Part shown: piece by piece, positions 37,385 through 45,290 of the stretch
How the letters are laid out: each line of letters opens with the position of its first letter
Position numbering within the stretch: the stretch's first letter is position 1
DNA from: Sphingobacterium gobiense
Lineage (GTDB): Bacteria > Bacteroidota > Bacteroidia > Sphingobacteriales > Sphingobacteriaceae
Direction of reading: 5' to 3'
Assembly (NCBI RefSeq): GCF_002980575.1
Contig: NZ_PVBS01000002.1
Span: forward strand, 1,364,001-1,428,000
DNA length: 64,000 bases
The notes under the pieces: model-generated
What the model saw: the letters and a program-made list of their open reading frames with translations, nothing else
The model's database searches: none
What the model was told of the DNA's origin: nothing
Program-made: the position numbers and the translations under genes

Positions 37385-38317
37385 ATGAAAAAACCAGTTT
37401 TACTATTCGCATCGGCGGTTATGGTAGCCTTTACTGCCTGTAACAGTAGCAACGGCGAGAGCCGTGAGGAAACGGCGCAGATTAAGGTCACCATCGCTCA
37501 TGCGCTCGATACGGTAGAAGTGCCGGTTAATCCTCAACGGGTGGTCGCACTGGATTATAGCGCGCTCGAGAACCTGGATCTGATCGACGCCAAAATAGTC
37601 GGAATTCCCAAATCCGGATTGCCAAAATACTTAAGCAAGTACCGGGACGATGCCGCGATCGCCGATGTAGGCAATCTCGTGGAAGTTAATATGGAAAAGA
37701 TAAATGAACTGAACCCCGATCTGATCCTTCTGGGAGGCCGCCTTCAGGATTCCTATACCGACATGTCCGGGATAGCAGCTACCATCATCCCCGTATGGGA
37801 TACGAAGGATCAGCTGGGGGCGCTTGAAAAGAATCTTCGCAACCTTGCAGAAATTTTTAATAAACAAGCTGAATTTGACAGCGCGTTGGCCGATATCAAA
37901 ACAAAGGCAAGTGCCGTAAAAGAAAAAGCCAGCATGTCGGAAGCGAAGGCGTTAGTAGTACTTCATAATAAAGGACGGTTTAGCGCGTACGGCAGTGGTT
38001 CCCGCTTCGGTCTGATACATGATATACTGGGTGTCAAAGAAGCTGCGAAAGGATTGGAAACCCATCTGCATGGCACCACTGCGTCCAATGAATTTATTCT
38101 CCAAACTAATCCCGACATTCTGTTTATTGTCGACCGCAGTGCGGCCGTGGGGGACACCCCGTTAGATAAACGGGAAGTCGAGAATAAGCTCATTCAACAG
38201 ACTAATGCCTATAAAAACGGAAAAATCATTTATCTTGATCCCGAAGCATGGTATCTGTCAGGCGGCGGCATAGCGTCCATGAATGTAATGATTGACGAAG
38301 TGGCAAAAGCACTTTAA
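37385..38317 (+). CDS. Siderophore-binding periplasmic lipoprotein
   Basis: A 310-residue substrate-binding protein of the FatB/CeuE (type III SBP) class: lipoprotein signal with FTACNSS, then PQRVVALDYSALENLDLI, the long backbone helix region and PDILFIVDRSAA, ending with a C-terminal lobe. In class III proteins the two lobes close around ferric siderophore. It would hand the ligand to the two permeases encoded just upstream. Length and lobe layout resemble catecholate-type binders such as CeuE, but the ligand cannot be read off. Confidence 0.9.
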   Translation: MKKPVLLFASAVMVAFTACNSSNGESREETAQIKVTIAHALDTVEVPVNPQRVVALDYSALENLDLIDAKIVGIPKSGLPKYLSKYRDDAAIADVGNLVEVNMEKINELNPDLILLGGRLQDSYTDMSGIAATIIPVWDTKDQLGALEKNLRNLAEIFNKQAEFDSALADIKTKASAVKEKASMSEAKALVVLHNKGRFSAYGSGSRFGLIHDILGVKEAAKGLETHLHGTTASNEFILQTNPDILFIVDRSAAVGDTPLDKREVENKLIQQTNAYKNGKIIYLDPEAWYLSGGGIASMNVMIDEVAKAL

Positions 38318-38400
38318 TAAATCAACGTGGCGGCTTTGGGAATTTCCAAAGCTGCCTTATCAGAACAAAGGCATATATATAATAAAAAAATGAAGACGAT

Positions 38401-39216
38401 ATGGCAAAACTAGCTGCTGGACAAATAATCGTGTCCGTCACGAAAAAAGAAGTGATAACTCCTCATTATATCCGCGTCTATCTGCATGGGGAAGGCGTTG
38501 AACAGTTCGAACGCACAACTATCGGAGACAATAACAAGATACTTATCCCGCCGGACGGTGTAGAACAAGTCTATTTTCCCACCTTTGGTGCTGAAAAGGG
38601 GGAATGGAACCACCCCCCAAAGGCGGTTGCACCTGCTGTCAGAACGTACACGCATCGGGGAATTGATATAGCCAAACAGCTGCTGGTTGTCGATTTTATC
38701 AACCATGGCGAAACGGGGCCTGCCTCGAAATGGGCATTGCATGCAAAGGTCGGCGATCGGTTGGGGATTATGATGCGTACAGAGCCCAAGGTGCTGTATC
38801 CTCCTGCTGATTGGTATCTATTAGTTGGAGATGCTACGGCAATACCGGTGCTAAGTGCTATCCTCGAAACATTGCCTGCGGGTAAGAAAGGTGTGTGCAT
38901 CATTGAAGTGCACGGGAAGGACGACGAACAGCTGCTACCCACGGACGCCGATATCGAATTCATCTGGCTGCATAACACCGCGCCGCAAAACAGTAGCGAG
39001 CTCGCCAGCTTCGTAAAGAGCATAGCCATCCCCGCAACCACAAAGTTCGGATACGTAGCAGCCGAGTTTTCCAGTGTAAAACAAATACGTTCGTACCTGC
39101 GAGTGGAAAAAAAGTGGGAGCAAAAAGAACTGTATGCATATTCCTACTGGAAATCGGGCGTGTCAGAAGATAGATCGCAATCTGACAGGCAAGCCGAAAA
39201 GGATACGATTCGATAA
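38401..39216 (+). CDS. Siderophore-interacting protein (FAD-dependent ferric reductase)
   Basis: A 271-residue cytosolic protein of the SIP/ViuB family. The FAD-binding motif is RTYTHR (about residue 80), followed by VVDFINHGETGPASKWAL; the NAD(P)H side holds YLLVGDATAIPVLSAILE. It releases iron inside the cell by reducing the ferric siderophore. Last member of the uptake operon, 83 bp after the binding protein gene, which completes receptor-to-reductase uptake. Confidence 0.88.
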   Translation: MAKLAAGQIIVSVTKKEVITPHYIRVYLHGEGVEQFERTTIGDNNKILIPPDGVEQVYFPTFGAEKGEWNHPPKAVAPAVRTYTHRGIDIAKQLLVVDFINHGETGPASKWALHAKVGDRLGIMMRTEPKVLYPPADWYLLVGDATAIPVLSAILETLPAGKKGVCIIEVHGKDDEQLLPTDADIEFIWLHNTAPQNSSELASFVKSIAIPATTKFGYVAAEFSSVKQIRSYLRVEKKWEQKELYAYSYWKSGVSEDRSQSDRQAEKDTIR

Positions 39217-39240
39217 TGATATACATCTTTCATGAAGTAA

Positions 39241-39615
39241 AGACATCGTTCTTTACTATTACTGCTGAACTTAGGATGTGCATGGACGGAAAGTTCGACT
39301 TTGTCGCAAGGTAAATTCACCAATCAAAATGTAACCTATGACGTGTGGATAAATCAAAAGTTACGGTACATGTATATAACCAATAGTAGGAATTTTAAAA
39401 CGATTGAAAACATGGAAAAAGCGAATCCGAATCAGAATGACAAGCTAGCAGTTCATGCCGCAGAGGTATTGCTTCACGATCATAGGGAGCCAGACCTTAC
39501 TCGGGGTGCATCATTCCGCATTACGAGAAATCGTTTTTGGAAAAGAAATGAATTTATTGAAATAACAATTTATAGGCATTTTCTACTTAGCAGATCCTTC
39601 AATCCCTCGATTTAA
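39241..39615 (+). pseudogene. Possible lipoprotein-like ORF without a good start
   Basis: A plus-strand frame from 39241 to 39615 reads SLLLLLNLGCAWTES, like a lipoprotein signal, and continues as a polar region of about 100 residues, but no ATG is placed properly (TTG 39301 is inside). It overlaps the end of the DUF748 gene on the other strand. Low evidence; may be chance. Confidence 0.2.
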
Positions 39616-40649
39616 AGCTTCTATAAAAGCATTCTTCAATATGCCTAAAAAGGTCGCCCATCCATTGGTTTCAGGATTATTGACATTCCCGTGAATGGGA
39701 ACGGTAGTTGCAATTTCTTTACGCTTAGGGTTTTCTACCGCCTTGCTAAACAGCCCAATCACTGCCTCTTTTGCAGCATTGAGTATTCCACCCTCTTCTT
39801 TTTTGTTATCGTTCTTCCAGTCTAGAACTTTTATATTTTCGATAAATGGTTTAACATAGCCATTGAGTTCCCCATCCATTAAGTCTAGTTCGCTGTATAT
39901 ATCTAAATTTCCTCTTTCTACATCAAACTTACCTTGTGCTTTAATAAAATTGTTCAAACTGGTAAGATTTACGCCGGTTAGCTGCATATTCATGTCAAAG
40001 TCCGGAATTTCTTTTAAGATATTTACTTTCATATCCACTTTCAATGTCCTTGACCAACGGATGTCCCCGACAAAGAAACGGTTGATGGTAATTTGGTGGA
40101 CGATGAATCTTCAACATTGGCTAAATTGAGAGCTGTCAGCCTCATGCTGTCAATATGTAGGTCAATTGGGGGGCTTGAAGAACGATCTAGATAAGTAAAT
40201 TTACCATTCGTAACTTCAAGCCTGTTAATTGTTAGAGGCATTAAGTCTTTTAAAGTTTCTGTCCAGTGTTCCTTAGAAGGTTCTTTTGATAGGTCAGCCG
40301 TTTCAGCTAATATGTGTATACTTGGCTTATCCAGAATAACCTCCCCAACTAATTTTCCTTTAATAATTTGTTTCCATTCGATAGAAAGGTCTGTGCGATT
40401 TATTTGTAAAAATGGATAGCTACTTGTATCTGCCCTTTTCTTCAAGACTAACCCATCAATGGCATAAGCACCGCGAAGCAGATGAATATCAATGTCCTCC
40501 ACATGACCGGTATATCCGGGCAAGTCATTCAACTCTTTGTTGACATAGTTCTTAACTATCGAAGGAAGCATAAGCCTGAATATGATTAGAACAATCACAA
40601 TCCCCAGTAGTATCTTGTATGATGTCTTTAAAGCTTTAAACATACTCAA
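39583..40649 (-). pseudogene. DUF748/AsmA-like gene broken by a frameshift
   Basis: The 5' part (40649-40041) encodes 202 residues: a membrane anchor at about 12-30 and the DUF748 start (VEDIDIHLLRGAYAIDGLVLKK, LSIEWKQIIKGKLVGEVILDKP). It reads into a stop at TGTSVGQGH. The next frame continues at once as KVDMKVNILKEIPDF and runs for 153 residues (40044-39583). A single base change around 40048 joins them into one protein of about 355 residues, the length expected of the family. It is an AsmA-like envelope protein in origin. A sequencing error cannot be excluded. Confidence 0.75.
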
Positions 40650-40881
40650 AAATGGTCTTTACCCTTTTATAATAACCAGCCACTCCAGTCTTTGTTTTTA
40701 GAAGAAGATTGATAGATAAGAGATTATGTTTTATATGGCGATCCTCGTCGCGTTCCGGAGCACTTTTATTTAGATCTTTCATGGTCTCTTCGGTTAATTG
40801 TAGCTTGCAAAGCTCATGTAGCTATCGTGTAGGATGGGCTATACTTATTTCAACTTTTTTCTCAGTAGCTTCAATTTTCAT
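40636..40881 (-). pseudogene. Small ORF with an in-frame TAG
   Basis: From the ATG at 40881 the minus strand reads MKIEATEKKVEISIAHPTR, a TAG at codon 20, and then continues open as LHELCKLQLTEETMKDLNK to EYV and a TAA at 40636. The 81-codon frame is charged and soluble in look and overlaps the DUF748 start by a few bases, as coupled genes do. An internal Met at codon 33 could start a short product. I do not recognise it. Confidence 0.4.
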
Positions 40882-40929
40882 AGATCCTCCTATTGGAAAT
40901 CTGGCTATGAGGGCGGTGTGGCATATCTT

Positions 40930-41601
40930 TTAATATTTTCCAACTGAAAAAATGGGTTCATCAAATACACCCTTTAGCCGATTACTCCATTTTTCAATAA
41001 CAAATTTTCTTTCATCGTCTGTTAAATGTGCAACAGAATAATTGATTTCAGGCTTTAATACGGAGAAACCAACACATGCTAATATTCCTCTACTTACAGG
41101 CCTTAATATACCATAGATGTCTCCATGAAAACCATCACTTGAATAAGTTTCTTCTGGACTTCCAGTAGTAACAGATATTAATGCTTTCTTACCTTTTAAT
41201 GTTCCATTTTCATAGTAACCACCATTCTTAAAAAATCTTCCAGACGTAAAAATTCTGTCAGTCCATCCTTTTAAGATAGCAGGAGGTGCAAATCTCCATA
41301 GTGGAAATTGCCAAATCATTAAATCGCACCATTCAACTTTATCTTGTTCAATCTGAGTTTCATCGGCATAACTGTTATTCATTTCGGATGCATAAATTTC
41401 CTCTAATTGTAATTTTAGAAAATGCGGGTTTTTAACAGACTTAAAATTGCTCCTATCGTAAACTGGATTAAATTTCATTGCATATAAGTCCGTAATTTTT
41501 ACTTCATGTCCATTTTCAGTAAATGTTTTGATTGCTGATTGAAATAATGCAGCGTTAAAACTTTTTGGTTCAGGATGTGCTAACACAATTAATATTTTCA
41601 T
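40930..41601 (-). CDS. NAD(P)H-dependent FMN oxidoreductase (KefF/MdaB-like)
   Basis: About 223 residues from ATG 41601 (MKILIVLAHPEPKSF), the normal start of this family; the frame extends to 41643 but the extra residues are unlikely. It belongs to the flavodoxin-like NAD(P)H dehydrogenase (quinone) family: LAHPEPKSFNAALF binds FMN phosphate, WQFPLWRFAPPAILKGWTDR and the TTGSPEETY segment line the active site. It would reduce quinones or nitroaromatics in the cytosol. It is divergent from an HxlR regulator 92 bp away. Confidence 0.88.
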   Translation of the reverse strand: MKILIVLAHPEPKSFNAALFQSAIKTFTENGHEVKITDLYAMKFNPVYDRSNFKSVKNPHFLKLQLEEIYASEMNNSYADETQIEQDKVEWCDLMIWQFPLWRFAPPAILKGWTDRIFTSGRFFKNGGYYENGTLKGKKALISVTTGSPEETYSSDGFHGDIYGILRPVSRGILACVGFSVLKPEINYSVAHLTDDERKFVIEKWSNRLKGVFDEPIFSVGKY

Positions 41602-41693
41602 TGTTTTAAATTTTATTTGAAACAAAGCTATTTTCAATTTCATACCTTTACAAGGAAGCAGAAACTTGTTAGCAACTCACAATTTTGTTAGGG

Positions 41694-42080
41694 ATGGGAA
41701 AAAGAAAACTCACAAGTACAAACACTATAAACAGAGACTATTTAAAGAACGATTGCGGTACTATGTACGCATTAACTTTACTTTCCGGTAGATGGAAAAT
41801 GACTATTCTTCATAAATTGTCAAATCAAAACTTACGTTTTACCGAATTAAAAGAGGCTATATTAAATATATCTGACAGAATGCTTTCCTTGCAATTAAAA
41901 GAATTGGAAAGGGATGGATTGATTGAACGAAACGTATTTGCTGAAGTTCCTCCTAGAGTCGAATATAAATTAACAGGAAGCACTAAAAATTTGATTTCTA
42001 TTTGGGACAAATTAAATGTTTGGGGAGAAAATCATCGAGCAATAATAGAGGCAAAAGGCAAAAAAAAATTTGCTCTATAG
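41694..42080 (+). CDS. HxlR-family transcriptional regulator
   Basis: About 128 residues from ATG 41694 (TTG at 41685 is possible). A winged-helix protein of the HxlR type: KNDCGTMYALTLLSGRWKMTILHKLS, LRFTELKEAILNISDRMLSLQLKELERDGLI and EVPPRVEYKLTGS are classic. The Cys of NDCG near the start is the conserved redox or electrophile sensor Cys of the family. Being divergent from the oxidoreductase gene it probably controls that gene in response to quinones or electrophiles. Confidence 0.9.
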   Translation: MGKRKLTSTNTINRDYLKNDCGTMYALTLLSGRWKMTILHKLSNQNLRFTELKEAILNISDRMLSLQLKELERDGLIERNVFAEVPPRVEYKLTGSTKNLISIWDKLNVWGENHRAIIEAKGKKKFAL

Positions 42081-42204
42081 TTTATCTTCCTTGTCCATGT
42101 ATTCTTCTAACCCATATTTCCATTGATCTAGAAGCAATGTCCGTGAGCTTGAACGAGACTTCATTTGGTGAAAACTATAATGGATGTAGCTAGCTGAGGG
42201 GGCA

Positions 42205-42305
42205 TTACACTGGTAGCTCATAAAATCTTCGTAAGCTATTCCCAAGAAAATTCTATTTATTGGGGAATTGTTTATACCCACGTAAGCAACAAACGCATTC
42301 AACAA
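42205..42305 (-). pseudogene. C-terminal fragment duplicated from the 56.1-kb gene family
   Basis: The minus strand reads NNSPINRIFLGIAYEDFMSY, against SSINRISLGIAYEDFIDY at the C-terminus of the 425-residue product of 56092-57303. Only about 30 codons survive and the rest differs, so this is a remnant of a second copy. Confidence 0.55.
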
Positions 42306-42342
42306 ATAAGAAGTTCGTTTAACGACTTGTAAGACTTTTCAT

Positions 42343-42350
42343 TATTTTTG
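42343..42350 (+). promoter_or_regulatory. Candidate -7 element before the beta-lactamase gene
   Basis: TATTTTTG matches TAnnTTTG and lies 80 bp before the ATG at 42430. A TTG occurs only 13 bp upstream, too close for a good -33 box. Confidence 0.4.
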
Positions 42351-42429
42351 ATAGGAAATACAACTGATACTTATCAGACATATAAACGAGTTATCTGCAA
42401 GGATAAAAGAAAAAACCTACAGACAAAAA

Positions 42430-43299
42430 ATGAAATCAATAAATCTAATTTTACTTACAATTACGCTTTTATTTATATTAGGCTGCTCGTCAAACAAACG
42501 CGCAGATAACAAATCATACGATTTGAATAATAGTGACCTTGTTTTACTTGAAGACAGTAAAAAATACTTTGACAGTTGTGGTGTTGAAGGTTCCATAGCT
42601 ATTTATGATATAAAAGAACAAAAATGGATTACTTCAGACACAGTAGGAATAAAAGTTGAAACCCTTCCAGCTTCTACCTTTAAAATTATTAATTTATTGA
42701 TTGCTCTTGAAACCAGAACGATTAATGATGAGAGTGAAATAATCAAATGGGTTGGTAGTACAGACACAATTAAATATGGACACAGACCTGATATTTATCA
42801 CGATATGTCAGTCAAAGAAGCCTTTGAATTATCAGCCGGTTGGGTTTTTGTTGAATTTTCAAAGAAAATAGGAAAAGATACTTACAAAAAATACCTCACA
42901 GAGAGCAAGTATGGAAACAATAATTTGGCCCAAACAGAAGCCGATTTTTGGAATTTTGGAGACTTTGCAATTTCGCCTAAAAATCAGGTTGAATTTTTGA
43001 AATCTTTATATGAAGAAAAACTGCCCTTTTCGAAGCGGAACATTGACATCGTGAAAAATGTAATGATTACAGAGCAAACAGAAGACTATACTATAAGAGC
43101 TAAAACAGGTTGGACTCGAGAAAACAATATCAATACTGGATGGTGGACAGGGTACATTGAAACAAAAAAAGGCACATACATATTTGCGACAAGACTTTTA
43201 CAAGACAGAAAAATGAACAGGTCTGATTTTGGTAGTTGCAGAAAAGAAATTACTAAAAAAGTATTTAAGGACTTGGGGATAATTCAACGGCCTTTTTGA
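42430..43299 (+). CDS. Class D (OXA-type) beta-lactamase-like lipoprotein
   Basis: A 289-residue serine beta-lactamase-like protein with lipobox LGCSS (Cys at 18-20), hence an inner- or outer-membrane lipoprotein. Class D motifs seen: STFK with Ser82 and Lys85, YGN, KTG at 225-227, and WWTGYIE. The second motif, normally SxV, reads SAG at 135-137, so the Val that shapes the carboxylated Lys is replaced by Gly; activity could be unusual. Its final QRPF residues seem to come from the adjoining relic reading at 43286, so the gene end may be a fusion joint. AT-rich compared with neighbours, suggesting transfer. Confidence 0.85.
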   Translation: MKSINLILLTITLLFILGCSSNKRADNKSYDLNNSDLVLLEDSKKYFDSCGVEGSIAIYDIKEQKWITSDTVGIKVETLPASTFKIINLLIALETRTINDESEIIKWVGSTDTIKYGHRPDIYHDMSVKEAFELSAGWVFVEFSKKIGKDTYKKYLTESKYGNNNLAQTEADFWNFGDFAISPKNQVEFLKSLYEEKLPFSKRNIDIVKNVMITEQTEDYTIRAKTGWTRENNINTGWWTGYIETKKGTYIFATRLLQDRKMNRSDFGSCRKEITKKVFKDLGIIQRPF

Positions 43300-43450
43300 A
43301 GGAGAAAAGATCATCCTTGATCTTGAATACCGCCCGACAGAGCGTAATGGTATACAGGAAAACAACCGGAAGGTTATCTTTGATCTGTATTGCACGAGCG
43401 ATGATGATAGCCATTTCATCATCGAGATGGAGCAGCTGTCGCAAAATTAA
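43286..43450 (+). pseudogene. Relic of a PD-(D/E)XK nuclease-family transposase
   Basis: The frame reads NGLFEGEKIILDLEYRPTE and on to NNRKVIFDLYCTSDDDSHF, then IIEMEQLSQN and TAA at 43448. This is the N-terminal nuclease core of the PDDEXK_2 (Rpn-like) family with Asp in FDLYC and ExQ in IEMEQ. Neither the true start nor the C-terminal part is present. It overlaps the last codons of the beta-lactamase gene in another frame, showing that the mobile relic was here before or came with it. Confidence 0.65.
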
Positions 43451-43766
43451 AAGCACAACAAGGACAGAGAGGTGAACTTGTAAACATTTTGTTGGAAGCA
43501 TCCAAACTTATATCAACTTTATTTTAACAAGATTGATATGAACCTGTCTAAATACAGCCACAACATGTCACACCATGTAGTTGAGTTTCTCAAAGGGGAG
43601 TTTAAGCTAAGATATAATGAGCTACAATACCTAGTTAATATTGCAATGTAAAATCTGTCGGTGACACTATGTGGATGAATAGACATGCCGCGGATTATTA
43701 ATATTTGAAACTGCATTAACGAAAATATTTTTAAAATACCCGTTTAAAGCACAACATAAAAAAACT
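43451..43766. other. Decayed stretch without a clear gene
   Basis: Only short open frames remain, such as MNLSKYSHNMSHHVVEFLKG at 43538-43651 on the plus strand. I cannot assign them. No promoter is plain for the following small lipoprotein gene. Confidence 0.35.
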
Positions 43767-44144
43767 ATGAAAAAATTACTGTTTGTTTTACTTTCTGCAT
43801 TTATAATTATGTCCTGTAAAAAGGATGACAATCCTGGAGAGATTACGTTTATCGGAGAATGGAATACGACTAGTTTGCTCATCGATGACGAAGAGAGAAT
43901 AGTAGGTACTGGGGAAGGTCTGATTTATACTTTTGCCGCTGATTCAACTGGGACAGTTCTGTATACTTATCCCGATGATAACCCATATACAGAGGAATTT
44001 ACGTGGACGTTTGAAGAGGATAGTAATACATTGTTGCTAACACAGTCTGATGTATTTGTCAGTCCGATGAAAATTATCAGTCTTTCAGAGCAAGATATGA
44101 TATTAGACAACAATGGAAATATTTATACGATGAGGAGGAATTAA
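43767..44144 (+). CDS. Small lipocalin-like lipoprotein
   Basis: A 125-residue lipoprotein with signal and MSCKKDD lipobox. The body follows the lipocalin-like pattern of Bacteroidota lipoproteins: FIGEWNTTSLLIDDEER, FAADSTGTVLYTY, FTWTFEEDSNTLLLT, ending with MILDNNGNIYTMRRN. The role of such proteins is unknown. It stands alone in the decayed zone but looks intact. Confidence 0.7.
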   Translation: MKKLLFVLLSAFIIMSCKKDDNPGEITFIGEWNTTSLLIDDEERIVGTGEGLIYTFAADSTGTVLYTYPDDNPYTEEFTWTFEEDSNTLLLTQSDVFVSPMKIISLSEQDMILDNNGNIYTMRRN

Positions 44145-44368
44145 TATATTTTGGCTCAAGACAAAATGCTAATCACGACAAACCGGCACTTGGATAAGGT
44201 CCCCCCCCTCCGCAGTACAGGTTAAAAACAGGACGTGTTTCCCAAACAACAGTGCTGCAGCCATTCGGTGTAGTATTACTATCTCTAGCTGATCGCACGA
44301 GATCCAAATGCGTTGATAATCGAATCTGCAGTAATGTTGCCGGCAGGGTCTCGTAGCCATGTAGATGC

Positions 44369-44730
44369 AATGAAGAGGCTGATACGATGAATATTCTGGT
44401 GATTGCCGACGGGAAACTATTGCCCCACTATTGAGCTATTCGATTCTGGATGGTATTATCAGCAACTCGCTCATACAACTATGCCGGGATTTGCGTATTT
44501 TGGTCGAAGAACGACGAATAAGCATAGCCGAGTTGGCTGATACCTTGGCTCATAACGAAAATGTGGAGGTCTTCGGTTCAGGTACAGCCGCTATTGTTTC
44601 TCCTATAGCAAGTATACAAATTGACGGAGTAGAGTATCGGCCCTACACGGGAGATAAAGCGCTAACGTACCGTCTGAAAAATGAATTGGAAGAAATAAGA
44701 CGTGGGCGCAAGCCGGACACACACGGATGA
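44369..44730 (+). pseudogene. Branched-chain aminotransferase (ilvE-like) C-terminal relic
   Basis: The plus strand reads NEEADTMNILVIADGKLL, then after a one-base shift near 44428 continues with SILDGIISNSLIQLCRDL, VEERRISIAELADTL, EVFGSGTAAIVSPIAS and ends GRKPDTHG and TGA at 44728. These match the C-terminal part of class IV PLP aminotransferases of the IlvE type. The first two-thirds, with the PLP lysine, are absent. It is a decayed fragment and not functional. Confidence 0.75.
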
Positions 44731-44763
44731 AATTATTTAGTAAATATTTAGAAACAACGAACA

Positions 44764-45288
44764 ATGGATGTAAGATACCCAATCGGACAGTTTGAGAAGC
44801 CGAGCCTTATCAGTAAACAGGAACTTTCGGGCTGGATAAGGATAATAGCCGGATTCCCGAAAGAAATAGCCAGCGAGGTTTTCTCATTAACGGATGAACA
44901 GCTAGATACCCCCTACAGAGATGGCGGCTGGACAGTAAGACAAGTTGTCCATCATTGTGCAGACAGCCATATCAATGCTTTTATACGTTTTAAGTTGGCG
45001 CTCACAGAAACTGATCCCATTATCAAGCCTTATTATGAAGCGTTATGGGCAGAATTGCCGGACGGCAAAATTCACTTGGAGCCGTCGTTAAACCTTTTAA
45101 AAGGGCTACATGAGAGATGGACTAGATTACTTGAAAGCCTTCACGACGAAGACCTAAAAAGAACGTACGTTCATCCTGAACACGGTCGACCAATTCCTTT
45201 GGATGAAGTCATTGGCATGTACGCGTGGCATTGCACCCACCATTTAGCTCATATTACGGTGTTAAAGAGAAACCAAAATTGGATATAG
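44764..45288 (+). CDS. YfiT/DinB-type bacillithiol transferase-like protein
   Basis: A 174-residue DinB_2-type four-helix metal protein, closely fitting the YfiT group. It opens DVRYPIGQFEKP, has the first metal His in VVHHCADSH and the second pair in YAWHCTHHLAHI. Relatives include bacillithiol transferases and putative metal-dependent hydrolases. It would be cytosolic. Its 3' end is 2 bp from the convergent MocR gene. Confidence 0.85.
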   Translation: MDVRYPIGQFEKPSLISKQELSGWIRIIAGFPKEIASEVFSLTDEQLDTPYRDGGWTVRQVVHHCADSHINAFIRFKLALTETDPIIKPYYEALWAELPDGKIHLEPSLNLLKGLHERWTRLLESLHDEDLKRTYVHPEHGRPIPLDEVIGMYAWHCTHHLAHITVLKRNQNWI

Positions 45289-45290
45289 CT

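Noticed and set aside
38571..39041. A 156-codon minus-strand frame.
   Set aside because: Antisense to the siderophore-interacting protein; Ser/Cys-rich shadow composition.
39301..39615. A TTG-started 104-codon frame as a real gene.
   Set aside because: No proper start, overlaps the DUF748 gene end, and coding signs are weak; kept only as a low-confidence relic.
44169..44370. Two minus-strand frames of about 63-65 codons with Cys and Gly clusters.
   Set aside because: They fall in the gap next to the ilvE-like relic; neither frame looks like a protein, and the pair overlap each other.
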